Assembly: GCA_026075535.2 (NCBI GenBank)
Contig: AP026547.1
Span: 7,564,001 to 7,628,000 of the forward strand
Direction: 5' to 3'
Length of the DNA: 64,000 nt
From: Tricholoma matsutake
Taxonomy: Eukaryota > Basidiomycota > Agaricomycetes > Agaricales > Tricholomataceae
Under the pieces are notes generated by a model. That model was not told the origin of the DNA, did not search any database, and worked only from the letters and a program-made list of their open reading frames with translations. Shown here one piece after another: positions 32,614 to 45,200 of this stretch; position 1 is the stretch's first letter; each line of letters begins with the position of its first letter. The position numbers and the translations under genes were made by a program.

Positions 32614-33968
32614 AGAGCATGATATGACTCACCTTCCTTCTGTTTTCCTTCTCATTCTTGTGCTAGTCATTGCCAAGTCATAGTTCTCATGTCTTTTTGT
32701 CTCAGTCTTGTAACTCAGTCCATGGCATTGTCTCAGTCTCAGTATGGTCCAGCACCAGTTCCCAGTCTTATCTCCCCTGTCACCTGTCCAACACATCAGG
32801 AAAACTTGAGATGTTAAATTTAGCTTATGAGGGACAACACCAGACATTTTGTTGGTGATTCTGCCCCATGAGATTTGTTTCAATGGAGATCCTCTATATA
32901 CAACCATGCTTCAGGCCACAGTGCAACATGTGGAAGAATTCAGCAAAGTGGGCATGTGCTACAACAGCTAATTTATATCCCAAAACAATAACAATAATTG
33001 GATGTCAGTGTAGATATCCTTTTGCTCACTGTGGGATGTGTCTGGCTGAGTTCACCTTTTGTTGCTGTAGATGTCTCAATCAGTAGGACCCCTCACTGGG
33101 ACAGATCACATGAGGATATATATCATGTGTTAAAATCACAATTGTGCCTGTCACAAGTTTGTACTGCCCATTGTTTGATGACCACCACCAAAATATATCT
33201 ATTTTTCTCGACCACTGATAGTTTTAATATGGGGAACAGACATGATGTCTCTCTGCAGTCTTCTGGCAATGCCAAAAATCAAGTGCCAACAATGCACATT
33301 TCAAGGTGAACAGACTGAGTTTCCTTGAAAGTCAAATCTTCAGTACTACAAAACTTGTGGATGCACAATGAAGAAAGCAGAAAAGCAGCAGGCCAAGGAT
33401 GGGGACAGATAAGCTTACATGAAATGATGCACTCAGATATGATGACAGGGATTGTGTAGTCAGCAGGACTTTATCCAAAAATAGCTAACACCATTGAATT
33501 GGTGTTGGCCAGGGTTGAGAAGGTGGGAGGGGATATTGGACAACATAAGTGAAAATAATTATCTCAACACACTTGGAAGGACTCCAATAATAACACTGTT
33601 AGGAAATGCCCACTTTTATTTTCTTTCTATGTATTATGCTAAATAATGCTACCTTACACCAAAATATGTTTGATGCAAGTCATGGGAATTATTTTTCTCA
33701 TGCATAACATGTGCATGTGTTGGTGATCATATGTACATGAATCACTGGAAACCTATCCCATAATTGGGGATAGGTAACACTCAAAGGCTAATAAAAAGGA
33801 AAAGATTAATATAACACTCATGTCTAATCACCAATGTGACAGGACAATGAGGTGGTATTAGAGTAAATGATAATACAGGGATAAGCAGAGTATATGTCGG
33901 AAAGGAAGAATGGGGAATAAAAATGATGCGATGTATGGTTAATATGGAGTTCTCGAATCATGTACAAA
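32614..33968. other. Unassigned DNA downstream of the TPR fragment
   Basis: AT-rich, with only short open frames and no protein motif I recognise. The first few hundred bases may be the 3' UTR of the TPR gene. The last part may be remnant LTR of Gypsy-4 (minus), because the foldback element is inserted between 33968 and the rest of that LTR. Confidence 0.3.
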
Positions 33969-34631
33969 CACTGCTGGCACTGACCTGTGTTTCCCACAGA
34001 AACACAACCTCAGAAACATGTTTTAAGACTTCTGATTTGTATATCCTTTGGATATTCTCAAGACATATTTAGACAAAATACTAAGGAAATATTTTACATG
34101 TATTCAAGCTGTATCTGCAAGAAACAGAAAAAGTGTATCCTACAATGTTTCTTTCAGATCCATTCTGGAAACATTTTTCATGGTTCCTTTGTGTAAGTCA
34201 GAGAAACACTTTATATGTAATTGTAGCTGTAACTGCAGAAAACACTCAACATGTAATTTTATTATCTGTTTTCTAGGGATACATGCAAAGGACAAAGGGG
34301 TTACCATGGTTACACATGTATCCCTAGAAAACACATAATAAAATTACATGTTGAGTGTTTTCTGCAGATACAGCTATAATTGCATATAAAGTGTTTCTCT
34401 GACTTCCATAAAGGAACCATGAAAAATGTTTCCAGAATGGATCTGAAAGAAATATTGTAGGATACACTTTTTCTGTTTCTTGCAGATACAGCTTGGATAC
34501 ATGTAAAATATTTCCTTAGTATTTTGTCTAAATACATCTTGAGAATATCCAAAGGATATACAAATCAGAAGTCTTAAAACATGTTTCTGAGGCTGTGTTT
34601 CTGTGGGAAACACAGTTCAGTGCCAGCAGTG
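33969..34631. mobile_element. Foldback element with ~310-bp inverted arms
   Basis: Arms 33969-34287 and 34314-34631 are inverted copies at about 95% identity by eye around a spacer of about 25 bp. Outer ends are CACTGCTGGCACTGA and its complement. The flanks AAA (33966-33968) and AAA (34632-34634) suggest a 3-bp duplication. CACTG ends and a 3-bp duplication fit a CACTA-like MITE. Mirror-image open frames on both strands only reflect the palindrome. Confidence 0.85.
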
Positions 34632-36300
34632 AAATAAGAGTCAATGATGTGTACATAAGCCAGGCTTACACCCTCCCACCTTCAGAAAAGTGTCCAGGTA
34701 TTTAAGAACAGCAAGGAAATAAATAAATAAAATAAAGTGTAAGAGTTATCAGCCAAAAGGAAAAAAAATTCAACCAGTCATCAACCAAATGACGGGTGCA
34801 TCAAAAAACCCAGTGGGAAAAAAGCTACCCTGTCCCCTCTGCCTTACAAGACTGCCAAACATCCAGTGCTTTGCAATCCATGAACTCACATTGAGGAAGC
34901 CATAGGTCATCGCTTTCAGCGTAGCCAGCCCATCGGATGAGGTATTGGTAGCTGTGGCCTCTCCTTCTCTCATCAACAATCTTTTCAATGTGGTACTTTT
35001 CTGTCCCATCTTTGGTCAACACCAGTCCAGGCCATTCACATTCTTGAGATGGAAACAGAGTCATGTCATTTTTGATGTGTCATTTGAGCAATGGGGCATG
35101 GAAACTTGTGAAGGTGGCAGGGGAATTAGGTAGGTTTAAAGTGTAAGAGGAGGTTTGGGGAATGCTTTCATGAAAGTGTAATGTCCATCCCATTGCGGGA
35201 AGAAATTTGCAATGTGGGACTTATCTCCAGCCTTGTACTCGCTATGCCAGTGTAGTGTTGTGAGCATTACTTTATTGCCTATGGCATAAGCATCTTTGTG
35301 CCCACGAGATCTATTTGCATAGAACACTTGTAGTATTTTAGCACCAAGCAGAGCATCCTTGGCGTCTGCCACATCAGCTTCAATCTGGGAGACAATGCCT
35401 CAAGCTGTTATTTCATCAGATTTGGGCTCCCCACTGATGCCAGGCACCAAAGGAGGAATAATCTGCAGGCTTCATCCCATGTGAATCTGGAATCCAGAGT
35501 ATCCTGTGGATGCATTGATTGAATTCATCATATTGAAATGAATGATGGGCAAGGCACGCACCCAACATTTTTGGTTGCATTCCATGTGGAAGTGGATGCA
35601 TTGGTTCAAGGTCTTGTTGGTTTGCTTGCTAGCACCATCAGTTTGTGGATGGTAAGCTGTAGACATTTTAAGATGCACACCTGTCAAGTCATGGAGTGCT
35701 CTCCAGAATCTTGACACAAAAAGTATATCTTGGTCTGTGATAAGTTCTAACAGCAATCCATTCTCGCAGTACCATTTGTTAAAGAATATCAAAGCCAAAT
35801 CTGGTGCAGAAATGTCTGTTCAAGTAGGGATTAATTGGATGTCTGAACCTAGGTGGTCCATTACAGTGAGAATGCAGTCGTATCCATTATCTTTGGGCAA
35901 AGGGCCCATGAAATCCAAACACACTGAATCCCCTCTTTTCTCAGGGATTGGGAGTGGGTATAGTGGTCCCTTTGGTTTGGAAGTAGAGCTCTTGTTACAT
36001 TGACAATCCAGGCAAGCAGGGACATATGCATTCTCCAGATCCCTGCACATGTTAGGCCAGTAGTAACAATCATGAATGCTCACATAAGATTTATTGGCCC
36101 CAAAGTGGCCAAGCGCATTGTGGGCAAGACAGAAAAGATCCTCATGCACAGTGCCATAGCAAGGGATTACTAGTTGATCACCAATGTACCATAGTTCATT
36201 TTTGAAACAAATACCAGTGATACTTTCATCAGCAACTGCAAAATTTTGGCAGAACTCATTGCTTTTGTAGCCTAAGCATATGTCACACCAGAAAGATTCT
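34632..36300 (-). pseudogene. pol: Gypsy-4: integrase, chromodomain and LTR start
   Basis: Same family as Gypsy-2. Reading minus: the end of RNase H/linker with ELWYIGDQLVIPCYGT (about 36200), integrase zinc domain (LAHNALGHFGANK, CLDCQCNKSS), LDFMGPLP, HPQTDGASKQTNKTLNQC near 35640, a spacer, and an intact-looking chromodomain (YHIEKIVDERRRGHSYQYLIRWAGYAESDDLWLP, about 34990-34880) ending PTGFFDAPVIW at about 34790. The LTR starts TGTAAGCCTGG at 34670 after the purine run (34671-34679). Broken by frameshifts and a few stops. Upstream pol is missing beyond 36300. Confidence 0.85.
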
Positions 36301-36976
36301 CGACATTCATCTATGTCATACCTTGATCAGTTTGATCATCTAGATCTCGGATCATGCCTGAACTCCCCGATCCGTCTCCTTTCTCTTTGTCTCTCGACAT
36401 CACTCTACTTGCCACTTGCCTCATCCTGTACCTCCCCACACAACAAATTGATATAAAAACCACTTTTCTTTATGGCTTACTCCCAGATGACAAAATTCAA
36501 TATATGCAGCAGCCTACAGGATTCAAGGAGCCAGGCAAGGAGGACTGGGTTTGGCAGCTCGCTCCAGCATGGCCTGTACAGTATGAAGCAGAGCAGATGT
36601 ATTTGGAATCAGACTCTCAATGCACAGATGCTCAATTGGGGATTCACCTGTCTTTCTTGCAAATCCTGTATCTATTACCACAAAACTGACACTGGTACAA
36701 TAATTGCAGCTGTCCATGTTGATGATTATTTAGCCATCACCAACTCCAAGGATGAAAATGAGTGTTTTAAAAACCAAATGTGCAAGGTATGGACTATATC
36801 CAAATTGGGGACAGCATGCTTTATTATGGGTATTGCTGTCACTTGGGACCAGGATGTGCATACCGTAGTGCTCTCACAAACTGCACTTATTGTGGAACAG
36901 TTTGGTCAAAAAAATGCTCACCCAGTTTCTCCTCCCCTAGAGCCTGGTTTGCAACTATGATGCCCTGATCAGCAAA

Positions 36977-37532
36977 TAGTGAATGGCAAGGGTTTACATA
37001 CCCCTGGGGGTATGGGCAAAGGGTACATGAGGGTAAGTGTAAGGGTATGAACTTTCCTACCCTCTACATACCCTTACCCCTGAGGAGGGTACAAGGGTAT
37101 ACAGAGTCACACTTTAGAAGATGTCAACCACCCATGATATCAGTATAGTAACCCTTATGAAACTTGATGACCTCTCTGACCACTCTTTGCTGTGCAAGTT
37201 GGGTTATTTCCTCTATGGTCCCAGCCTATTGAGTTATTCAGGCAAAGGTATTCTCCTAAAGACAGTACTAGACTACTACCTTGTGCTTTTCAACATGCTA
37301 AAAGCTCAGATAATTACTAAAAATGGATAGGACCATGTTTGAGCATCATCAGGAAACTATTTGAAATAAACCCTTGCATCATACCCCCAAGGGTATTGAA
37401 TACTCTCTATACCCTGGGGTACCCTTACCCTTACCCCTGATAACCCCTACCCTTGACCAATGGTAAGGGTTTTGAAGGGTAAGGGTAAGGGTAACAATGA
37501 AAATACCCAAGGGTTACCCCTGCCAATCTCTA
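36977..37532. mobile_element. hAT-like MITE in Copia-2, 556 bp
   Basis: Ends TAGTGAATGGCAAGGGT and (reverse complement of the right end) TAGAGATTGGCAGGGGT. Flanked by TCAGCAAA (36969-36976) and TCAACAAA (37533-37540), an 8-bp duplication with one G/A difference. The interior is dense in GGGTA and TACCC words. No transposase. Confidence 0.8.
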
Positions 37533-38129
37533 TCAACAAACCATGTCACTGGATGCCAGGAATGCTCTTGCCAAACTCCCTTACCACTCTCTTATTGGAT
37601 GTTTGGTTTACTTGGCAATATCTACCCATCCCAATATTTCTTATGCAGTACAACAGCTCTCTCAGTAACTTGACTTGTACTCGCTTGAGCACTGGAATGC
37701 CACTATATGGCTGGTTCAATACCTAAAGGGAACTAGAGACCTGAAGCTTCATCTGGGTGGTTGTCTTCCCATTATCTTGCATGCTTATAGTGACTCCAAC
37801 TGGGCTAATTGCCTCGACACTCGTTGTAGTGTTGGGGGCTACATATGCTCCCTTGGCTTGGGTGTGGTGTCTTGGGCAGCACACAAACAGAAGGTTGTGA
37901 CAGCATCTACTTGCAAGGTGAAATACATTGCAGCATTTGAGACCACGAAGGAGTGTATATGTTTGCATACTCTACTACATGCTATTGACTTTCATCAAAA
38001 TTCCCCTACCACTATTTTTTGCAATGACAACACTACCAAGACTTTATCTGAGGACCCATTACTTCACTCACATGTTAAGCACATCAATATTAAATATCAC
38101 TTTCTGTGTGAGCACGTCCAATCAGGTGA

Positions 38130-39303
38130 TGATAGGTTGTCTCCTTGGCTCAAGGACCAATTCACCACTTTAGCATCATTCTAATCACATCGGCTAACTC
38201 CTACAACGTCCCAGACGCAGTGCAACCCAGTCTATCGATTGCGATATCATATTGACCACGTCAAAACATCACCAGCAACATTGATCGTATCAAGAGCCCA
38301 CATCACACAACCTTAGGACTACCCCAAAAGTCCCTAAGATCCCCCTACATGACCATCAAACATCCCCGACCAACTTCAAACAAGCCGCAACCACGATCGA
38401 GCATCGTCGACTGTCGTTGACTATCATCAAGCATCATCGATCAATATTGAGAGACTACAAGCGACATTGGGCACCGCCTTTGTTATCTAAATGGTGGAAG
38501 ACCATGCAATAGGACGTATTCCAACTCATGCTCAAACCTGCTGATCATAGGTCAGCCTCGTTCCAAGTCCCTATCACGCACAGAACCCACTGGACGCATT
38601 ATTGCAAGACTTAGCGCAGTTTATACACAAAGGACAGTCTCTTTTAGTTCTTTCCCTTTATTACTCTTTCATCATATGATATATATATCTTTCTTGTTCG
38701 GATTCCAGTCTCCTTTATGGCCTTGTGCCTTAACTCATATCTTTTGCCTCATGTTCTACACATGTTTCTCATTCCATTTTAGGAAGTTTCTTTAAAACAT
38801 ATAAAACTCTGTAGTATCTACTTGGAAATAACAAGAAATTGTCTTCACATATCATCTCGTATACAGTTCTAAGCATCTGATCAACTTCCTAAAAACAATC
38901 TAAGTCTCTACGGGTTTTCTCGATCAACGAGAAACCTCTGCAATCATCACGTCCTCGATCCTCTCATCATTAGCTCTAGTAACCCTTTCAACACTTCATA
39001 GACATTTACTGCACCCTTTGTATACTATCGACCTATCGAAAGGTCGCCAGAACTCACATATTGACCATCGACGATAAACTTGTTCACCGTTGATCTCATT
39101 GATCACCCTTGATATCGATCGATACTCGATTGGACCGCGCCAAACACTTTTGTCTCTCATAACACTACCTTCACAACTAGTGTTAACTAGTAATCTTCTC
39201 ATAGGTTTGACCACAAATCTCGCAACCTTCCTCTGACTCATCGCAAACATCATCAATTGCCTCATCAGCAGTTCTGGTGGTTTTCCCAGGTTGAGCATCA
39301 TCA
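38130..39303 (+). repeat. Solo family A LTR inside Copia-2 RNase H, 1174 bp
   Basis: Starts TGATAGGTTG and ends GAGCATCATCA, with GTGA (38126-38129) and GCGA (39304-39307) as a 4-bp duplication with one C/T difference at a CpG. The Copia frame resumes immediately after it. Confidence 0.88.
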
Positions 39304-39453
39304 GCGACCTCACTATTGATTACATCAACACCCATGATAATGTCGCTGACATGTTTACAAAGGCCTTGGACCCTAAACATTTCATCTTTCTTCAAAACTA
39401 TCTTGGACTACATTAATGTGATTCCATGCAAGAGGAGCATTCATGGTGAGGAG

Positions 39454-39722
39454 TGTTGAAATTGCACCGTGAGTCTTGCTTTTGATGTGTTTGATGCATG
39501 TGCTATTTTTAGCATTCACATATATATATGCATGGTAGTTACATTACCACCTCAGTCACTTATACAGAGACTGAGGTGAGCTTTGTTAGTTACTTATTTA
39601 TCAATCTGTACTTACTGTACCTGCAGCATGATCTTGATTGTACTGGGTACAGTACACATTAATGGAGTCACTTATACAGAGACTGAGCATGACCTTGATT
39701 GTACTAGGATCTACTTTCTACA
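39454..39722 (+). repeat. 3' LTR of Copia-2, 269 bp
   Basis: Starts TGTTGAAATTG after GGTGAGGAG and ends CTAGGATCTACTTTCTACA, matching the Copia-1 LTR end CTAGGATCAATTCTCTACA. It contains repeated CACTTATACAGAGACTGAG words. Confidence 0.75.
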
Positions 39723-40574
39723 TTTACAAAGGTATCATGTGGCTGTGTCATTTCAACTGGTCTTTTTTGACTGGTTTTTTGCAGTTCTCTGATTCTGAGA
39801 ACTGCAAGACTGTGACTGATGGTCCAGTTTTTTCTGGTCACAGTCCAGTCAGGTTCTGGTTATTTTCTGGTCACATTGACCAGACCTTTAAGACCTAGTT
39901 ACTCCCCTTCACTTCTCTGCACCTTTCTGTAGCTTTCCATCTTGCTTCAATAAGGAGGAGGGGTGCAGACATTGGTTTGTTGCCCTAGGTCAGAACCACA
40001 TTGAATTAACCAGGCAAAACAGAGTTGATGATTAAATAAGCAGGAAGAGAACCAAAATGAATCTATCCATGGGAGTATCCATGGTGGTGGTGGAATCAAC
40101 TAACATGTGACATGGCAGAGGTACCTATGTGTGTGTAATAAATCAATCTGATTAGCAGTTTAAGTATAGAATAATACACAATGCAAGTGTTATACAGTAT
40201 ATACTGCAGTTTTTTGCACCAATGTGAAGGGGATTTGGTTTATTGCCTTTTTGGGACCACTTGGTTCAACCTGGTCTCTGGTGCTCTCCTGTTAAATGGA
40301 TAATCTCTGACTCAGTATATGATGGTACAGTTGATATTTTCATAATGCATAGCTTGCAGACCAGAACCACTGTGGAATGCAGGGAGATAGGACCCATAAT
40401 GCATATTGAACAATGCATAGGTCCAGCGACCAAATTATGCATTATCAGCATGATTTTTTGTCCAATGACACAACTGACACAGGGTCAATGATGGTGATGC
40501 TTTATGCCTGAAGTGCCACAATAATGAGCCTAATTACCTAGAATGACATCTCCAATGGCAGGGGATAATATAGT
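39723..40574. other. Unassigned DNA with TIR-element debris
   Basis: 39750-39900 has GGTC/GACC-rich sequence ending GACCAGACCTTTAAGACCTA, resembling the right end of the element at 31208-32045. 40325-40360 repeats a segment found at 26425-26460 (TACAGTTGATATTxTCATAATGCATAGC). No gene seen. Confidence 0.4.
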
Positions 40575-40715
40575 TAGGGTGTAGCATGGGTATGGGTAAA
40601 CCCACGGTAAGCAGCCCACAGGTTTGACGGGTATGGGTATGGTTGCCAAAATGCTGGACCTGTGACATACTGTACCCATTTTGGTGGTGTCACAGGTATC
40701 CATGGTGATAGGTTG

Positions 40716-40983
40716 TGTAAGGGGACTAGGGGGTGCCCTGTGTGTTTCTCCTATTTTTTATGTTTGTTCTATATTTTTCCTCACTTCATTTCCTTCTATT
40801 CTTCATTTTCTATGATTTTTCCGGATTTTATTACTAATTTTCCCTTTCTATCATGTTTGTACATGTTGCCTTAGAGTTTTCTCTTCGGATTTCCCTTTGC
40901 TAGGTGTGTCCCCAATCCCTGTACTATGTAGTATAATTTTAACTTTGGATTTCCCTTTGCTAGAGGCTTAGGTTGCCCTTATA
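40716..40983 (+). repeat. Gypsy-3 5' LTR, lacking 157 bp
   Basis: Identical to the 3' LTR over the first ~150 bp. It lacks the segment ACACTTTTATATTTAG to GGGATCCCTA present in the 3' LTR. The remainder differs at two positions, both CG against TG. Confidence 0.9.
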
Positions 40984-41134
40984 GTAGAAAATTCTCCCCT
41001 AAGGCCCGAAAATTGCGAACGCACTGCCCAAGATAGGCAGGTACGGACTGGACGACACTTCCCAAAGCTCCACAGACTCCCTACACACTGTTCCAGATAG
41101 TCTTGCCTTTACTGTGCTGCCATTTTCGCCAAAC

Positions 41135-42268
41135 ATGCCCCCTAGCGACATGGATGCATCAGAATGCTTTGATGCATTTGAAAGCGATGTTTCCAGAATG
41201 CACGCACAAATCGATTTGCTTAAATCTACAATCGAAAACTTTGTCAGGACCCTCCAGACTAACCCTATGACCAATATTCCCCCCATGGCGACTCCAAGTG
41301 CACCCAACAATGATGTACTGCCAAACACGCCCACTAAGGAGCGCGCCCAGATCAAACCATCCCCCCCTGCTGAATTTAATGGTGCACGTGTGCAGGGATG
41401 TGCATTCCTTAATTCCTGTGAGTTATACATCAGTCTCCACTCGCATCAATCCATCGATGAGGCTGCAAAAATTTATTGGGCCTTCACATACATGAAATCT
41501 GAACGTGCCTATATCTATGTGGACCATATCCTGCATCAAACTAAAGAACTCAGTTCTCTACCTTTCTCCACTTGGGGTGACTTTTGAGCTGAGTTCGTAC
41601 GCCACTTTTGTCCCCTCAATGAATGCCACCGAGCAGTGACACGACTCGAGTCATCCTCTTACCACCAGGCATGTTGATCCATGGATGACTATATCAATGA
41701 GTTCAAGGATTTGGTGGACATGGCAGGATATGGGAGTGGGCTACCAGTGGTGGTGAAGTTTCGATGGGGCCTCAACCGAGAAATTCAGGACCAGATTGCA
41801 CAGATGTTGGAAGGGCGCCCAGCAGATGATGATATCTTTGCTTGGTATGAAGCTGCTTCACTCTGTGATGAGAACTGACTCACAAATGCGGTGTTTAATG
41901 GTGCATTCCATGCTCCAACTACCACTCATGCACCCTACACCTTCAATCGAACCCTTCCCCACCTTAACCCCATTCCTGTTTGTCAAACTCCCACACCAGC
42001 TGTCAATGTCCCAGTACCAATGAATGTTGATGCAGCCCACAGCTGTGCACGTAGGTTGGATCTCTGCTACCATTGTGGGGAAACTGGACACAGGGCTGGA
42101 GCATGTCCCCATCGTCAGGATATCCGCATGCTCACCCCCAAAGGGCAAGATGAACTCCTCCAAGACTTGTTGGCACTTGTAGATGTTGAGGAAGTGAAGG
42201 ATCAGGTTGCAGAGGAGATCAAGTTGGAAGTTGTAGAGGAGCAGGATTTTCCTATTTGCAGCGAGTGA
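41135..42268 (+). pseudogene. gag: Gypsy-3 Gag
   Basis: ATG at 41135. The capsid-like domain includes FNGARVQGCAFLNSC, then WGLNREIQDQIAQMLEGRP, and a canonical CCHC knuckle CYHCGETGHRAGAC near 42067. In-frame TGA codons at 41586, 41675 and 41876 fall at probable Arg positions. The TGA at 42266 is probably the native Gag stop, because Pol is open in the -1 frame across it. Confidence 0.88.
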
Positions 42269-45200
42269 ATTGTATGCCCTCACTGCCTGTCCATAACCAC
42301 TTTGAAGTCTTGTCAGTTGAATCCCCGGAGAATGAATCCATTTCTGTGACTGCTCCCCTCTCTGACCCTTTGAAGTTGGCTGAAGATGTACCTGCTCTCC
42401 CCATCTCTCCTTCTGCTCCATGCCCCAAGATTAAATCATGGGAGCATAAACTACTGCACAAGTATATTGTTGCATCCACTCCCTCTGCACATTCCTTGAA
42501 CCTAGCAATAGAACTGCAGACAACTGACACTGGGCAGATACTCAGTGTCTCTGCACTCCTGGACTCTGGTGCAACCGGTCTCTTCATCGATGCCCATCTC
42601 GCGCAACAACATTGCCTAAATACTCGCTCACTCTCGCGTCCAATACCTGTGTATAATGTGGATGGATCCCCAAATGAAGCTGGTGCCATCCAAGAGGTTG
42701 TAGACCTGGTTCTCCATTACAAAGATCATAGTGAGCATGCCCTTTTTGCTGTCACTCAATTAGGAAAGCAAAAGGTGATTTTGGGCTATCCATGACTTTG
42801 AGACCATAACCCAGAGGTCGACTGGCATACCGGGGAGGTTACCATGAGCTGATGTCCATCCCGCTGTCGGACTTGTTTCACAGAAGCAAGGCAAGAACGT
42901 CGTGGACAGAAGGCAGCGATACGACATACTCAGAAGTGTCGTGCTGGACCCCTGCCTATACCTGAAGTGGAGTTGGAAGGGGTTCCTGATCTGATGCTGG
43001 ACTTGGATGATGATGATGAGGACCCAGAGGAAGTGGAGGAGGGTGATCGAATCTTCTACACTGCGATTCACTCATCGCACGAGGTGTGTGCTACATCGAA
43101 CATATCCCAACGCCTCGCCGAGGCCTTCCACAAAAACAATGCTGCTAAATCCTCTACTAATTCCTTACTCCCTCATCTCCATGAGTTTGAAGATGTGTTC
43201 TCCAAGGAGTCATTTGACTCTCTTCCTGTGCGCAAGCCATGGGATCACATGATCGAACTCACCCCCGGTGCAACCCCTTCATCCTGCAAGGTCTATCCTC
43301 TCTCTCCCGAAGAACAACGACAGCTTGACCAGTTCATCGACAAGCACCTGGCCTCTGGACGTATTTGACCATCAAAGTCACCCATGGCCTCCCCCTTTTT
43401 GTTTGTCAAGAAGAAGGATGGCTCACTTCGACCAGTTCAATACAGAAGGCTCAACAACATCACGGTCAAAAATTGCTACTCACTACCCCTCATCTCTGAA
43501 CTCATGAACCAGCTCTGTGGAGCCTGATACTTCACCAAGCTTGATGTCCATTGGGGCTACAATAATGTGAGGATAAAGGAGGGAGATGAGTGGAAGGCAG
43601 CCTTTCGTACCAACCATGGTCTTTTTGAACAGCTTGTCATGTTCTTTGGCCTTACTAATAGTGCTGCCACCTTTCAGACCATGATGAACAACATCTTCCA
43701 TGACCTCATCCTCAAAGGCGTTGTCTGCATCTATCTTGACAACATCCTCATCTTCACTCGCATGGTTGAAGAGCACCATTGCATCACATGCCTCGTCCTA
43801 GAATGGCTTTGACGGTACAAACTCTACCTTCATCATGACAAATGCGAGTTTGAGAAGACCAAGATTGAGTACCTTGGCCTGATTATCTTGGAGGGTCAAG
43901 TGGAGATGGATCCTATCAAGGTGAATGGGGTCACAGCTTGGCCGATGCCCACAAACAAGAAAGAGGTGCAGTCTTTCCTGGGCTTCATCAATTTCTATCG
44001 GCATTTTATCAAGGATTTCTCACATCATGCACAACCACTGTTCGACTTGACAGGAAAGGAGGCATGGAGGTGGGATAATGCACAACAGGAGGCATTTGAA
44101 AGGCTTAAAGAGATGGTCACTTCTGCTCCCATCCTTACCTTTGCTGATGATTTGCGTCCTTTTCATGTAGAAGCTGACAGTTCTGACTTTGCGATGGGTG
44201 CCGTGTTGTCTCAGCAGTCTCCGGAGGACCAGAAGTGGCATCCTGTTGCATTCTACTCCAAAAGCCTTAGTGCAGTAGAGTGAAATTACGAGATCCATGA
44301 CAAGGAGATGTTGGCGATAATGCGTGTGCTTGAGGAGTGGTGACACTTCCTTGAGGGTGCCCAACACAAGGTGGAGATTTGGACAGATCACAAGAATCTT
44401 GAGTACTTTATGATGGCCAAGAAATTGAACCGTCGTCAAGCTCATTGGTCCCTGTATCTATCCAGATTTGACTTCTCCTTGCACCACTGTCTGGGTCGCA
44501 GCATTGGGAAGACCGATGCCTCTCCCAATGTGCAGACCATGGGGATGGCAGTGATGACAACCAAAACATTGTGTTGTTGCAGCCAGACCTGTTCACCATT
44601 GGGGCACTGGAAGGCATCGCACCCCAGGGTGAGGAGTGGGACATCCTACATGACATTTGTCACACAAACCGTAGCGGTTTGCATGAGGATGTTGTTGCCT
44701 GAGCTGTTAAAGAACTGAGGAAGGGATCCACCCCTTCCTTGCATGCAGCAGAGTGGGCTGAAAAAGAGGACTTGTTGTATTTCAGGGACCACATCTATGT
44801 TCCCAATGACCCAGACCTTCGCCGGTGCATCATATCCCAACACCATGACTCACAGATTGCTGGTCATCCTGGATGCTGGAAGACCTTGGAGCTCACCTCA
44901 CGGAATTATTGGTGGCCACAAATGTCATGGCTCATTGGTCAGTATTGTCGCACTTGTGACCTTTGCTTATGCACCAAGGTTCCTCATCGCAAACCCATTG
45001 GCAAGCTACACCCTCTTCCTGTTCCAGAGAGTCGTTGGGATGTTGTCAGCATCGACTTTGTGGTGGAGTTACCAGAGTCGAATTGGTTTGATGCAGTGAT
45101 GTGCACAGTTGATTCAGTGGGAAAATGCACTCACTTCATTCCCACTCACACCACTGTCAGTGCCCTGGGTGCTGCCCGACTCTACCTCCACCATGTGTGG

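Larger units (their letters stand above)
36438..39722 (+). mobile_element. pol: Copia-2, 5' truncated, with two insertions
   Basis: RT from QQIDIKTTFLYGLL through AAVHVDDYLAI to 36976, a hAT-like MITE at 36977-37532, then RT end and RNase H (SLDARNALAKLPYHSL; DSNWANCLDTRCSVGGYICSLG; KQKVVTAST) to 38129. A solo family A LTR (38130-39303) follows, and the frame resumes DLTIDYINTHDNVADMFTKALD to about 39412. The 3' LTR (39454-39722) follows a purine run. It is closely related to Copia-1. One stop (TAA near 37665) is not a simple CGA change. Confidence 0.88.

Noticed and set aside
34048..34613. Two similar proteins on opposite strands in the foldback
   Set aside because: They are the same open frame seen twice because the element is a palindrome.
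36980..37530. Telomere repeat tract
   Set aside because: The words are GGGTA/GGGTAA in mixed order on both strands, not tandem TTAGGG, and the segment has TIRs and an 8-bp duplication.
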